This document shows, piece after piece, positions 54,409 through 64,000 of a stretch of 64,000 nt of DNA. A program made the position numbers and the translations under genes. Each line of letters starts with the position of its first letter. Within the stretch, counting starts at the first letter, position 1. A model generated the notes under the pieces. It made no database searches, was not told where the DNA came from, and saw only the letters and a list, made by a program, of their open reading frames with translations. This DNA is from Dipteris shenzhenensis. Taxonomy: Eukaryota; Polypodiophyta; Polypodiopsida; Gleicheniales. The stretch lies in assembly GCA_047967505.1 (NCBI GenBank), contig CM106541.1. The stretch is one strand, 5' to 3'.

Positions 54409-54424
54409 AAAATCTCAAGAGTTA
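54409..54424. repeat. LINE target-site duplication, 3' copy
   Basis: Identical to 47189-47204 and adjacent to the poly(A) tail. Confidence 0.85.
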
Positions 54425-54479
54425 TCAATCTAGAGCTTAATCAAGGATTTTGGCAATATTTGAAAGGACCCAATGGCAA

Positions 54480-54790
54480 ATGATGCTTTTAATATGCAAC
54501 ATTCCCTCTCAAAACTCTTTTTGAGGTGGAGCTATATATCATCAAAACATTCATGCACCCAATCCTTGACCTCCATGGGTCAGCAGCCTTGCTTCTTAAG
54601 CTTCGTGTCTTGCATAATAGTCCTGACCTTTTTGCATCTCTACCTTGGCAGCTGCAACATAAATGTTCGATAGTATGACATTTAGTGTAAGCTTCTTTGG
54701 AACCAATCCAAAAAATGTATTTTCAGCACGCCGGAGTGAGGACAAGTGACAAGACATCATTAAGTGATTCTTATTGGTTGTCAATCGAGC
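54480..54790 (-). pseudogene. PPR C-terminal fragment, opposite strand
   Basis: The minus strand reads LSNIYVAAAKVEMQK at about 54690-54646 and, in a shifted frame, MEVKDWVHECFDDI near 54580-54535. These parallel VSNIYAAGGKEKDAEK and IEVKDWVYEFSDNI at the end of the PPR gene, with a stop where the gene has Trp (DNIW). It is too diverged to be a recent copy of the 46.3-kb duplicate and is inverted relative to it. Confidence 0.7.
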
Positions 54791-54799
54791 TTAAATCAA

Positions 54800-55386
54800 G
54801 GCTATCATCATTCTAGCAATGTTTAAAGGGTTACAGAAAATCATGCTTTCAGGGTGATCCACTCTTCTATTCTGCTTTTATCATAACAAGAGATGTTCCA
54901 TCACACAACTTATTCAACGATTCCTCACAAATTGATTCATAAGTCAAGATTTCCAAGTGTGGAACACCAGGTCTTACCTCCATAGAATGAAGTCATTGCT
55001 CAGATTTCTATCTCCAGAGTTTTGGATTGAGAATTGTTTAATTTGCTCCTTTTGATAAGTCCCCTTGGAGTATCCTTCCTTGACATGAGGACATTTCTTT
55101 CCTTTCAATGGATTTAGAAAAGCTGTGTAAGTTTTACTAAATCAAACTACTGTCCTTTAGAAGTTGATGCTACTGGTTATTAGTGGACATGAGTTGGAAT
55201 GTTCTGTTGTATTAATAATTCTAGGCTACCGACAAATAAATTATGCTCATCTAAGTGCTAGTAGGAACCACAATCCGTCATTTTAAGAGAGAAATTTCAC
55301 GAAATAGCTCCTACACATTTGCGTGTACTTTTTTTCTTATGTTGGGTGCTCTGTGTTACAGGTCCAAGTGGCATTCCTAAAGATGT

Positions 55387-55390
<4 letters not shown>
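54800..55390. other. No gene seen
   Basis: AT-rich sequence without a supportable feature. Confidence 0.3.
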
Positions 55391-55464
<74 letters not shown>

Positions 55465-55645
55465 TCTCCAGAAGGCACTACAAAGCCTTGTTGACACCTA
55501 AAATATGGAAACTTGATTTTTGGACCATAAAAGATGATAATGCCGAAGCATAACATAAGAGGGACATGCAAAGCCTTGTTGACCATCTTGAAACTTGATT
55601 TTTGGACCATAAAAGATGATAATGCCGAAGCATAACATAAGAGCG
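55391..55645. repeat. (CT)35 microsatellite and a 77-bp tandem duplication
   Basis: An uninterrupted CT tract (55391-55461) is followed by two copies of AAACTTGATTTTTGGACCAT then AAAAGATGATAATGCCGAAG, CATAACATAAGAG, at about 55508 and 55590. Confidence 0.85.
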
Positions 55646-55994
55646 AGGCCTTGGCCGTAACCACATCAATGACTATCCAAAGAGCCAACCAAGCACCAAA
55701 AGATTTTTAAAACCACCGTAGAAGAGTAGAAGAGCTTGACGGTCTTGGGCAACACCAAGACAACCATGATGAAGGTAAGCCGAAGCTGTAATTCTATATG
55801 ACACCTAGAATGGATACCAAGCTGAGCACCAGCAAAGTCAACAATGGAGCATCGAAGAAGCGGCCAAATACAATACTGCAAACAATAAGAAAAGACAACT
55901 AACCATAAAGAAGCAGAATCTTCCGAGTGTAGAGCGAAGCTTGGCTTTTCTAAATTGTGTAGATTTATCTGCAAGCCAAAGAACCTAGGGCAGA

Positions 55995-56040
55995 TAGGTT
56001 GCATCTCAAATTGATATCAGAGCATGTTGTCAATCAGATC
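55995..56040 (+). other. Possible LTR-element primer-binding site
   Basis: TTGATATCAGAGCATG (56011-56026) is one base from the TTGGTATCAGAGC site typical of plant copia and gypsy elements using initiator tRNA-Met. No LTR or gag could be confirmed around it. Confidence 0.3.
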
Positions 56041-56437
56041 TCTTGCCTTTGTTGAATTCACATCTTTGCTTTCTTCAAGAAGACCGCATGTCTCATTCTT
56101 TATGGTAGCTGTGCCATGCACCTATACTATGGTTAACCCATCTTGAACAAGAGTGCATGTATACACGGAAACAATTGCTTCGACTATGAGGCTCTGTCTA
56201 AAAGAAATTTAAAGCACCCATAAACACATTAAGGTTACTTCAAACTGGGTAGCTTCTACTTAACCCTGAGATGCCCGCCTATTTTCATTGGTATATATTT
56301 ATTAATTCATTCATTGCTCGCTCTCCATACTTCAGAGTTCCTTTTTTTATCATGGAGCACATAACTACTACCTTAAAATGAAACTTGGATCTTACCATTT
56401 ACTGAAAATTTTTTTAAAGGGAAAAAAGAGCAAAAGA

Positions 56438-58868
56438 AATATGAACATGAGACACTACACAAGGTCCATTAGGACCCGATCCTCCCTGCAAATGTCAGGG
56501 GTAGTGTTTTATTATTGCCTTGGTGACATGCAAAGATTTGTGCCTTTTTGGAAATGGAAGCCCAATGAATACATGAATAAGACTATGCTCATAAGAGCTC
56601 ATAACTCATCCTTGGTTGCAACCTAAATAATATTATGTTATGGACTACAATCATATGAAATGTCATCCTTTGACCTTGTATCCAACTCGGTTATCTCTAA
56701 TGTTTACCTCCCATCGAGAACATGCATGAAAAGAGAGGAATGCTGTAAGAAATCAGATTGAAGCAACATGGAAAATATTAGAGTCCAATAGTATTGCAAA
56801 GAAGTATTGTGCATAGATAGAACACTAGCGTATTACCTGAATATCAGTAGTCGCATTCGTTGCAATTTGAAAAATCAATCTCTTACATGTGTCAATCATA
56901 TAGGTTTCTTTGACTTTCTGAAAGCATGAAAAAAAAGTTGGAAATAGAACCACTATTTGGATGAAGGTAGAAGAAAAGGCTTTCTCAATATAAAAATGAC
57001 AGCAAAGAATCAGAATAAACAATAGCTAATACTTGGAATAGCAAGAACCGTGGGTTGGACGAGATGGCCATCGCACATTATCGATATGTAAGTTTACAAG
57101 ATAACTAGCATAATAGCTTTTTTGACAGTATATAGTTTTGTGAACTAGCTTTTTTGGTAGGACAATTTTTTTCAGCTTGTTTGGTAGTATATAGTTTTGC
57201 GAAATAGCTTTTTTGACAGGATATTTTTTTGGAAGAACAACTTGTTTGGTAGAACAACCCTTTTTTTTTGTAGAACAGCTTTCTTTTCTTTCCTTTTTTT
57301 TTTCTATCCACGGTCTTTTCAACGGCAGGCATAAAGCTCATTTGGCAGGCATAGAGCCCGTTTGGCAGGCAAAAAGCCCTTTCGGTAGGCAAAGCCCTTT
57401 TTGACAATCTACAAAGTTACAGGCATTACTCAAATTATCCCACTTAGCTCATTCTTGGCTCAGCATACTAATTCCTTCATGCGAATTATTTGAAGCATCA
57501 CACACATTTTTGAACCAATCTCCAATGCAAACTGCTCCCTTACCCAGCTCTCTATAGATACTTATTTGAGGCAACCTAATCCTCATGTGTTACCACATAG
57601 AGTGCCATGTAATATGAACACAATAAGATTGCCGTGCCACCTTTTCAGACAGATGGACAGTTGCAGAACACAACTCTTCAAATACATTGCTATCTATCAA
57701 GCAAGGAATTGTAGTGACCTTCAACATTCAGAAGCCCCATCTACAAAACAACATTCTAGGTAAATAAATCCAAAGCAAAGTTTCATGGGATTCAACGTTA
57801 CAGAAAGATGTGCCGGAAGGATGATGTTGACTGAAATAAGGAAAGATCTAGTGTTTTGACAAAATGTTAAACAAAAATTAAGGAATTTAAAGTCACTTCT
57901 CAAATATTGATGAAGTTACTATCAAATCACTCCTGAGCCTCATATGCCGAGTCGAGACCAAGTGATAAATTCCATGAGCTCTTTCAAAGTGCCGTGTCTA
58001 CCTACAAAGCATAGACTTCAATTCCTTGAATGGTTTTGCAAGACAGCATGCAAGATAAGAGGCCAGCGAGAAAAACTACTTAAAGAAATGTATAATTAGT
58101 ATAGAGATACAGAAACAAATATTGAAAGGAAAATTTTTTGAGGCCAACAATCAAGGTTAATCCAGGTCACTAATAACACTCGGTGTCACTCTTCATAGGC
58201 ACCAACGAAAAGATGTCGAACACTCAATCAATGGAGTTACACAATCCAAGTATTCAGTCGATCCACGAGGGGCTACCTATTGAGGCATCACCCGCTCCAT
58301 TCAAACATAAACAAAACATAAGAGCTTTCAAACAACTTTGGATGGAAAACATATGGCAATTGTTTGTATAATTGATAGAGCCTTAATAGAACTCTATTCA
58401 TCAAAATCTACAAAAATGATATACATATAGGTCACCTGTAAATATTATTAGTCTATATTCTTTTTATATTTTTCAAGAAAGAATATTCATTCGATGACCC
58501 CGAGTTTGCTTGAAGGTCATTGTATCCTTCGTTCATGATCACTTCGTATGATTTTATTAATTTTTAAAGAAAACTATGGACATGAGAAACGGTACAGGGT
58601 CCATTAGGTCCCGATTCAGGTCCCGATTCTCCTTGAAAATGTCAAGGGTGGTGCTTTATTATTGATTTGGTGATGCTAAAAGATCTATGCCTATTGGGCA
58701 TTGAAGCCCACCAACAACTACTTGTGTAAGGAAGAGCTCATAATCAATCATTACTGTACATTCTATATAATATTGTCATCATCCTTCGATCTTGCATCTA
58801 ACTTGGTTATCTCTTTGCTGACTTTGAATGTTCGCTCACATCAAGAACATGCATCAAAAGAGAGGAAT
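56438..58868. repeat. Pair of ~300-bp diverged direct repeats 2.1 kb apart
   Basis: 56438-56740 and 58570-58868 align over GGTCCATTAGGACCCGAT versus GGTCCATTAGGTCCCGAT, GTGTTTTATTATTGCCTTGG versus GTGCTTTATTATTGATTTGG, AACTCGGTTATCTCT versus AACTTGGTTATCTCT, and CATGAAAAGAGAGGAAT versus CATCAAAAGAGAGGAAT. The right copy has GGTCCCGATTC duplicated. The 1.8 kb between has no recognisable coding sequence. They may be LTRs of a gutted element or two copies of a dispersed repeat. Confidence 0.6.
57324..57410. repeat. 20-bp tandem repeat, four copies
   Basis: GGCAGGCATAAAGCTCATTT, GGCAGGCATAGAGCCCGTTT, GGCAGGCAAAAAGCCCTTTC and GGTAGGCAAAGCCCTTTTT lie head to tail. The preceding 57100-57300 has a related T-rich periodicity (AGCTTTTTTGGTAGGA, TATAGTTTTGTGAA units). 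Confidence 0.8.
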
Positions 58869-58964
58869 AGTCAATATACAAATCTAATTGATTTAAAAGA
58901 TATACTTTTTTGACATTATAAGTTATATAAATAAAAATAAAGGATACATATACATATAAATGTG

Positions 58965-58974
<10 letters not shown>

Positions 58975-59001
<27 letters not shown>

Positions 59002-59098
59002 AAAGTAAATATAGCCACACAGTGTGTGGTTGGAGAGGCGGCACGGTTCCTCTCCTAGAGCTATAAAAACTAGGAACGGGACCTTCCCTCGTGGCCTA
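58975..59098 (+). repeat. TG microsatellite and isolated triple-hairpin copy
   Basis: A TG tract (58975-59001) is followed by AAGTAAATATAGCCACAC and the third-locus copy of the triple-hairpin motif: CCACACAGTGTGTGG, GGAGAG...CTCTCC, and GGAA-7 nt-TTCC. It is GC-richer than the Helitron copies and has no Helitron terminus nearby. Confidence 0.7.
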
Positions 59099-59873
59099 TC
59101 GGTGTATTGATCCATTGGCCCATCGGTTTTGGTCCGTTGGTTTTGAATAGTGTAATAGTTGACGAAAGAATAATACCTTTTCAAATGTTTGTTAGGTGGC
59201 AAGAGTGTGTGTGATGAATGTTGTGAGATAAGGTCGATGATATCCAATTCAGTCTTGTAATATGCTTCACAGTCAAAAAGTACCATAATAAGAAAATTTG
59301 TTTGGAATGCAAAAAATCTGTGAGCCTTGGCAAGGGGCCCTGCTCTATTGTATTAACATATTGAAAACTTGATATTTAATAGTATTAAAAACCTTGAAAG
59401 TTTATTCTATACAATACAACACACATAGGTCATGCTTACTTGTTGGCTTTAACTTCCTCCTTCCATTGTGTTGGCTTTAAATTCCTCCTCCCACTTTTTT
59501 GTTACAACGGAGAGGGATTGAACGTGCGGGAAATTGGAATGGTGAGAGGACAACATGCTAATATTCTCCCTATGAGCACTGAACTTGATATACTTTCCAC
59601 AGTGCAATGCTTTCATAAATGCCATTGATTGAAGCTGGCACGTTGATCATAGATCTATCCTGACCCCACATCAATTAAAGCCAGTGAAATGTTTAGACAA
59701 GTTGCAATTAACTTAGGCAAACAAGAACACTGGGTGCCTCGAGTAGCTACATAGGAATTTTCAAGGAGAAACTCTCCTCCTTTTAGATCGTGCAAGAGTC
59801 TGAAGCACACTTCCATTCATGGCTGACCCTGGTACCGAGGGTTGTGTTAATGTGTTGCTCTTTTATTTCGAAC

Positions 59874-60689
59874 CTAGCCCACAACCTTCTTGACGACATT
59901 CCGTCGCTTTCGGTTGACTTCTGGAAAATTATGACGATCAACTTTTGATGCAACAATGCTGCTCTCCCCCTGCGACTCTGTGACTACAAAGCTTTCAGCT
60001 TTGCTATCGGAAGCACAAGCCAATTCAAAATCCCTACCAGAGGGAAAATCCCACATAGACTAAGCTTGCGAGTGTTTTAGCAGCTGACCAGTATCCCGTC
60101 GATCTGCGTCTTGGTTGGCCTTCAAACTCCTAAACTCTAGATGGTTTTCTCCACTGTCAATTAAAGATGGAGTGCTACATAGTATCTCCTCCAAATCAAC
60201 ATGCTAGAGTCTTTGTCCTCCTTGCACCAAAATATTTCGAGAGGCGCCTGGTGTGGTACGATCCGATGAGTTCACTGCGCCTATTAAGCCACAGCCCGAA
60301 GATAGAGAGCGAAAGCTTGGCATCCATTACGATAGATTCTTGGGTTCATATCTTTGACAAGAAATTAACTTGGTCTCTGACGTGACGACAATAGCAGCTC
60401 TATTACCAACTTCTCCCATTGTCCACTGTGTAAGTTTGTGTTGAGAGTGCAGATCGCAAAAATCTATGGAATAATTCGCGTCTGCAATCGTAGAAGGAAT
60501 GGTGGGAATGAAATCGTATTGCAGAGCTTTCGCTTTGTTTTCCTGTTTGCAGCGCGCAATATCCATGGAATGATAATGCAACTCTTTCGGCTCGGGGTCC
60601 TCCTTGATCGCACCCACAGTTCCCATGATTCGGTCACTTTCTTCTGGGGCGATTTTAGGTCCTAAGATGCGATCGGACCTAAGGTGCAT
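59874..60689 (-). pseudogene. Long degenerate minus-strand frame, unknown product
   Basis: One frame runs 270 codons from ATG 60689 to TAG 59874 with only three internal stops (near 60327, 60200 and 60062). Parts read MHLRSDRILGPKIAPEESDR, MGTVGAIKEDPEPKELHYHS, ILCSTPSLIDSGENHLEFRS and VVTESQGESSIVASKVDRHN, with a basic end NRKRRNVVKKVVG. Composition is like a real, charged, mostly disordered protein. I recognise no family. It could be a host gene with introns spanning the stops, or a retroelement gag fragment. Confidence 0.35.
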
Positions 60690-61144
60690 GTATATTTCTA
60701 AGGTTCAGGTTGAATTGGAATCTGCTGTCAAGGTGTTCAGTCTGGCAGGGTCACAATTTGCAGTTCTAATGCTCTAAATTATTGCAGCGTGCTGCAATAA
60801 TTAATGCAACACCCTGGTATGTTTGGCTTCTAGCACTGAATTGACTGATCAGTGCACTTCTGGTGAGGGGAAAGCAATGGGACGAAGCATTGCACAATCA
60901 TCCTCGAAAATGGTCTCCACCCACTGAGGGCTCTTCTCCCGATTTTCCCACTTATCGGCGTTCTGGATCTGGTTGGGGGAAGCATAGCGATTCTCGAGCA
61001 CACTTCTTCAAGAACAATTCGAATCAGTTTGTCCCCCCCCATCAATCAGTGGCAAGATATTGTTCAAGGCTTTCACGACAATGTGGATTTGAAGCACTAA
61101 GCAGGTATGGAGAGTAGGCACAAATCCTGAGTCGTACATAAGGT

Positions 61145-61480
61145 TTTGTGTTGCTTCAGCTCAAGGTTAAGGACTGTCACAACCTCAAATACGAGTCTGT
61201 AAGATGGGGCAGCGCAGGCCATAGTAGGCAAGAGAATGTAGAGGAGAGAGCTTCTATCTCTAAAGTTGCAAGTACACAACCAAAGTCAAAAGTTGGCCTT
61301 AAATACATTCCAGCTTTTGAAGGGAGGGCTAACCCTTGTATTCTCTTGTGGCTCTCTCATTCTCATATTACAAACACTTGGGCCCATCTGGATCCAAGGC
61401 AAATAGCATATGATAGTCCTCACACCCTCTCCTACATCTCCATTTGCTATTACAACATATGTCTGTTAACCATTGTGATG
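61145..61480 (-). repeat. LTR-like segment related to the 25-kb repeat
   Basis: AACCAAAGTCAAAAGTTGGC, TTTTGAAGGGAGGGCTAACCC and CTTGGGCCCATCTGGATCCAAGGC parallel GACCAAAGTCAACCATTTGG, TTTTGAAGGGAGGCCAACCC and CTTGGGCCCATAGGGTGCCAAGGC at 25455-25590. If the gag-like frames to the right belong to it, this would be a 3' LTR of a minus-strand element cut by the window end. Confidence 0.4.
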
Positions 61481-61725
61481 GTTACATGCCCCCCTTCCTA
61501 TTCACAATCCATCCCTGGATTGTGTGCGGTGCATGATGTTAAACTTTAGGGTATTGTTCATTATCCGGTAGTGATCGAAGGTCCTATTGGAGACCGGGCA
61601 AAATTGGTGGAGCGGCTTCCAAAGATGTGTCTGGAACATATTTCCAAAGGTCTGAAAATGGTGACCCATAGTCGCATGACTTGAGGGAATAAGGGTCCCT
61701 CATTCAAGTTGAAAATTATCTCCTC

Positions 61726-63900
61726 TCAAAGCCAATGATTTCCTTCTATCAGTGGGTCCAGTGTAGGTATGTCCTTGAGCAAAATGATCAACACCTTGAA
61801 GAAGTGCAGCATGGTGATAACTACAAGATCGAGAACCGAGGCAAAGGTATTATTAAATTCTTCCATCTGAGCTGCCAGGGCCAAGGATTGAGCCAACCTC
61901 CAAAAAATCAAATTTTGGGAAGTGGTAGCCAATGTTTGAATCTGTTGCCTACATTCGCTCAAAATCTGACCAGCTTCATCTTCAACATAGAGGCATATAT
62001 TTGGGGTCGATATGTCATTCCAGACCCTCGCAACAATAAGTTAGCAAAAATGATGCATGTCTTAAAAAAGGGACCCTCCACTGTGGTTGGAAGCTTGCAT
62101 CTGTATCTGTGCGGGGGACTTGATTGTAATCGGGCTTGGTGTAGCCGCCCCTTATCTATTGCTTATTCTATTTCTTCCACTTCTAGAAGCTATGTTGGAT
62201 CAACTGCATGAGCGCTCATACTCCATGATGTCTTTGTGGCTGAGGATGAAGCTCTGAAGCTTTCCTTTCCACCTCTTAACGTCAGTAATGTCCTTGACCA
62301 TGCGGTAAGAATTGATTGTATCGTACCACGTGTCATGGTCGAGAGTTGTCTCTTGAGGTTGCTGGTCTCTTCTTCATAGTGGTGCTCATCCACCTCTTCT
62401 TGGCCTTATTCCTCATATGGTCCCTCTATATCGAAGAAGAGAATGGGCTATAGTATCCTATACCATTGAGTACTGCCCATGTCTTCGGCTCCCTCTTGCT
62501 CGATTGGTTGTTTTGCTGCATATCTATAGTGTTGTGTCTTAACGTGGATGGCTATGATGTGGGGCTTTTGCCTTTGTTTGTGCCTATGATTATGGAGTTG
62601 GGGTTTGTGCCAGATGTGGTGTCAAGCTGTGATGGTGGTGGGGGTGGCTATGGAGCAGAGCTAAAGAGATTCCACGCTATATCCATTTTCTCTGGCTCGA
62701 CATTAGTGCGGAATGCCTTGAGTGAATCATCAAACTAGCTTATGCCAGTTTGAATCATATTCTTGAGGGCTTTGAGGATATCATTATACAAAACTATTAT
62801 GCCTGTAAGAAAATACCATTCGCTACGAGCCTAAAAGAGGTGGTTAAAAATGAATTCAGACCACATCCTTGCATCCATTCTAAACTTTGGCGTAGGCTAT
62901 CAGGATTGCAAGGGTGGTCTTCCAAGGTTGTTTTGGTTTGATTAGTTCAAGCAGAGGGGTATCATTTGTGAAGACTATGGAATATTGCAACACTCTTGTC
63001 CATGCCATAAAATTATATACAATGGGGTGGTAGAGGAGTGTTAGGATATCCATATCATCATCTAAGACGAGTCACGATATCTTCGTGGGAATAGGTCATG
63101 GCAATTATGGGATGTGCTTGTGCGGTGGTGCAGTGGAAAACCTTTCTAGATTGTGTAAGGTGAGTGCATTATAAAATAGGGTGTTGGGTGGGAGAACGGC
63201 GGCAGATATGGTGTGCAAAAGTAGTTGAAGGTGTCTTCAACTATGCGTGGTGTGAAGTAGAGTGTGGAGGCACGGGATGATGCCTCGAGCAATCTTTTGT
63301 GGGGGTTACCTACTTTTGGTTGTTGCGGGGAGTGGATGCTCTTACTGCGTGGAGGTCTGTTTGTAAAGTGACAATCTGTTGGCTGCTAGTGTTACTGGAT
63401 CCCTGCATGTAGCCGTTCAATAAGTTGGGCCTATTGCTACACCCCGACTTCTAAGGCCTCCCTTTCCTCCTGGACTCAAGCATGCTATTCCTGATCCATT
63501 GTTGCTTGGTGTTGAAATGCCTCATAATCCCTCTAGATGGTATTGTTGTGGGAGCATTCCGTGGCCAAGCCTCTTGTGTCTGCTATAGTTTGTGCTCCAA
63601 CTTTCTGCCAATTTCTATGGCTTTTAGTCCACTAGCCTCCACTACCAAACGGTTTGCCTTCTCTTTTTGTAATGCCGCCTCTGTGTGCTGGAGCTGAGTG
63701 TTGGCTTCGATAGCTCTGTAAGATTTTGGCAAATTGGAAATTCTTGTCTTCTTGCTAGGATGTTTCATGTAACTACTGTCATTGCCGTTATTGAATCTAG
63801 GAATGCCAGCTCCTTCTAACCATCTTGATTGTCTTCAATCAATAGTTTGTTGTACCCTAATAGATGGAAGCATCAGCACTGGAGGTACAAAACTCTATGG
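61726..63900 (-). pseudogene. Gag-like debris of an LTR element
   Basis: Scattered minus-strand coding-like pieces occur: a coiled-coil-like segment YRAIEANTQLQHTEAALQKE (63730-63600), FDDSLKAFRTNVEPEKMDIA (about 62735-62660), VKDITDVKRWKGKLQSFILS (about 62305-62240) and MSECRQQIQTLATTSQNLIF (61962 down). None identifies a family by itself; the charged helical style, Pro-rich tract near 63950 and adjacent LTR-like sequence suggest retroelement gag. Many stops and frame changes. Confidence 0.25.
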
Positions 63901-64000
63901 CTAGCTGATATAAGTTGGGGCGGGACGGAGGCTGTGACTCCTATTCCGGGCTTTGTGCTGGTTGCTATGGCTATGGTAGGGGATTGGGATCCTGTGGATC

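Larger units (their letters stand above)
47205..54410 (+). mobile_element. Full-length plant L1-type LINE
   Basis: This 7.2-kb non-LTR retrotransposon has all landmarks: a perfect target-site duplication, a C-rich 5' region, ORF1 (DUF4283 plus CCHC knuckle), ORF2 (AP endonuclease, reverse transcriptase, zf-RVT-like tail), a 3' UTR with two stem-loops, and a terminal A run (54401-54410 and beyond). Both ORFs carry a handful of stops and frameshifts, so this copy is dead, but low decay and the intact duplication mean a fairly recent insertion. Sequence outside joins as ...AAAATCTCAAGAGTTA then TCAATCTAGAGC. The base composition (GC-rich) differs sharply from the AT-rich surroundings. Confidence 0.93.

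Noticed and set aside
55297-55688. Open frames with long Arg-Glu or Ser-Leu dipeptide runs
   Set aside because: They are translations of the CT microsatellite.

Overview
This is nuclear DNA of a land plant. The gene-poor, transposon-dense texture, short GT-AG introns, an intronless PLS-class PPR gene and a plant-type nuclear tRNA-Ala support this. A fern or another seed-free vascular plant is my best guess, from the PPR style and the mix of elements; that is inference and needs a search to confirm. I see only two features that could be intact host genes: tRNA-Ala(CGC) at 21085-21157 (-) and a PLS-type pentatricopeptide-repeat gene at 43200-46010 (+). Nearly everything else is transposable-element debris, satellites and simple repeats.

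Layout. 0.2-1.8 kb: a broken reading frame and a 1.1-kb purine-rich / CATATG-rich simple-repeat block. 1757-6.8 kb: a Helitron-like element on the minus strand with a CTAG terminus, a PIF1/Helitron helicase relic, intron-containing linking exons, a GIY-YIG nuclease relic, and an array of an ~85-bp triple-hairpin motif. 7-16 kb: decayed Ty3/gypsy and Ty1/copia fragments (gag, RT, LTR/PBS) and tandem duplications. 18-20 kb: LINE RT debris and a diverged duplication. 20.3-21.2 kb: a 264-bp tandem duplication next to the tRNA gene. 22.1-25.4 kb: a short LTR element carrying only gag-like sequence. 28.2-29.3 kb: a MITE-like cluster and a ~180-bp tandem repeat. 29.4-31.3 kb: an unrecognised three-exon gene relic. 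31286-33.1 kb: a second, non-coding Helitron with the same terminus and triple-hairpin array. 33.9-37.5 kb: copia RT and DUF4283/zinc-knuckle remnants. 38.3-39.5 kb: a relic of a Y1-type HUH (Rep) protein, perhaps Replitron-like. 40.3-41.6 kb: a TRIM-like LTR pair. 43.2-46.0 kb: the PPR gene, with partial copies of its 3' end at 46.3 kb (+) and 54.5-54.8 kb (-). 47205-54410: a full-length, recently inserted LINE with a target-site duplication, ORF1, ORF2, and two perfect 3' stem-loops before poly(A). 55-64 kb: microsatellites, LTR-type fragments, one further triple-hairpin copy, and gag-like debris.

The parts with most potential novelty are the Helitron-type helicase next to a GIY-YIG nuclease, the covarying triple-hairpin repeat shared by both Helitrons and a third locus, the HUH/Y1 Rep relic, the unidentified three-exon gene relic, and the LINE 3' double stem-loop with a GCAA loop.
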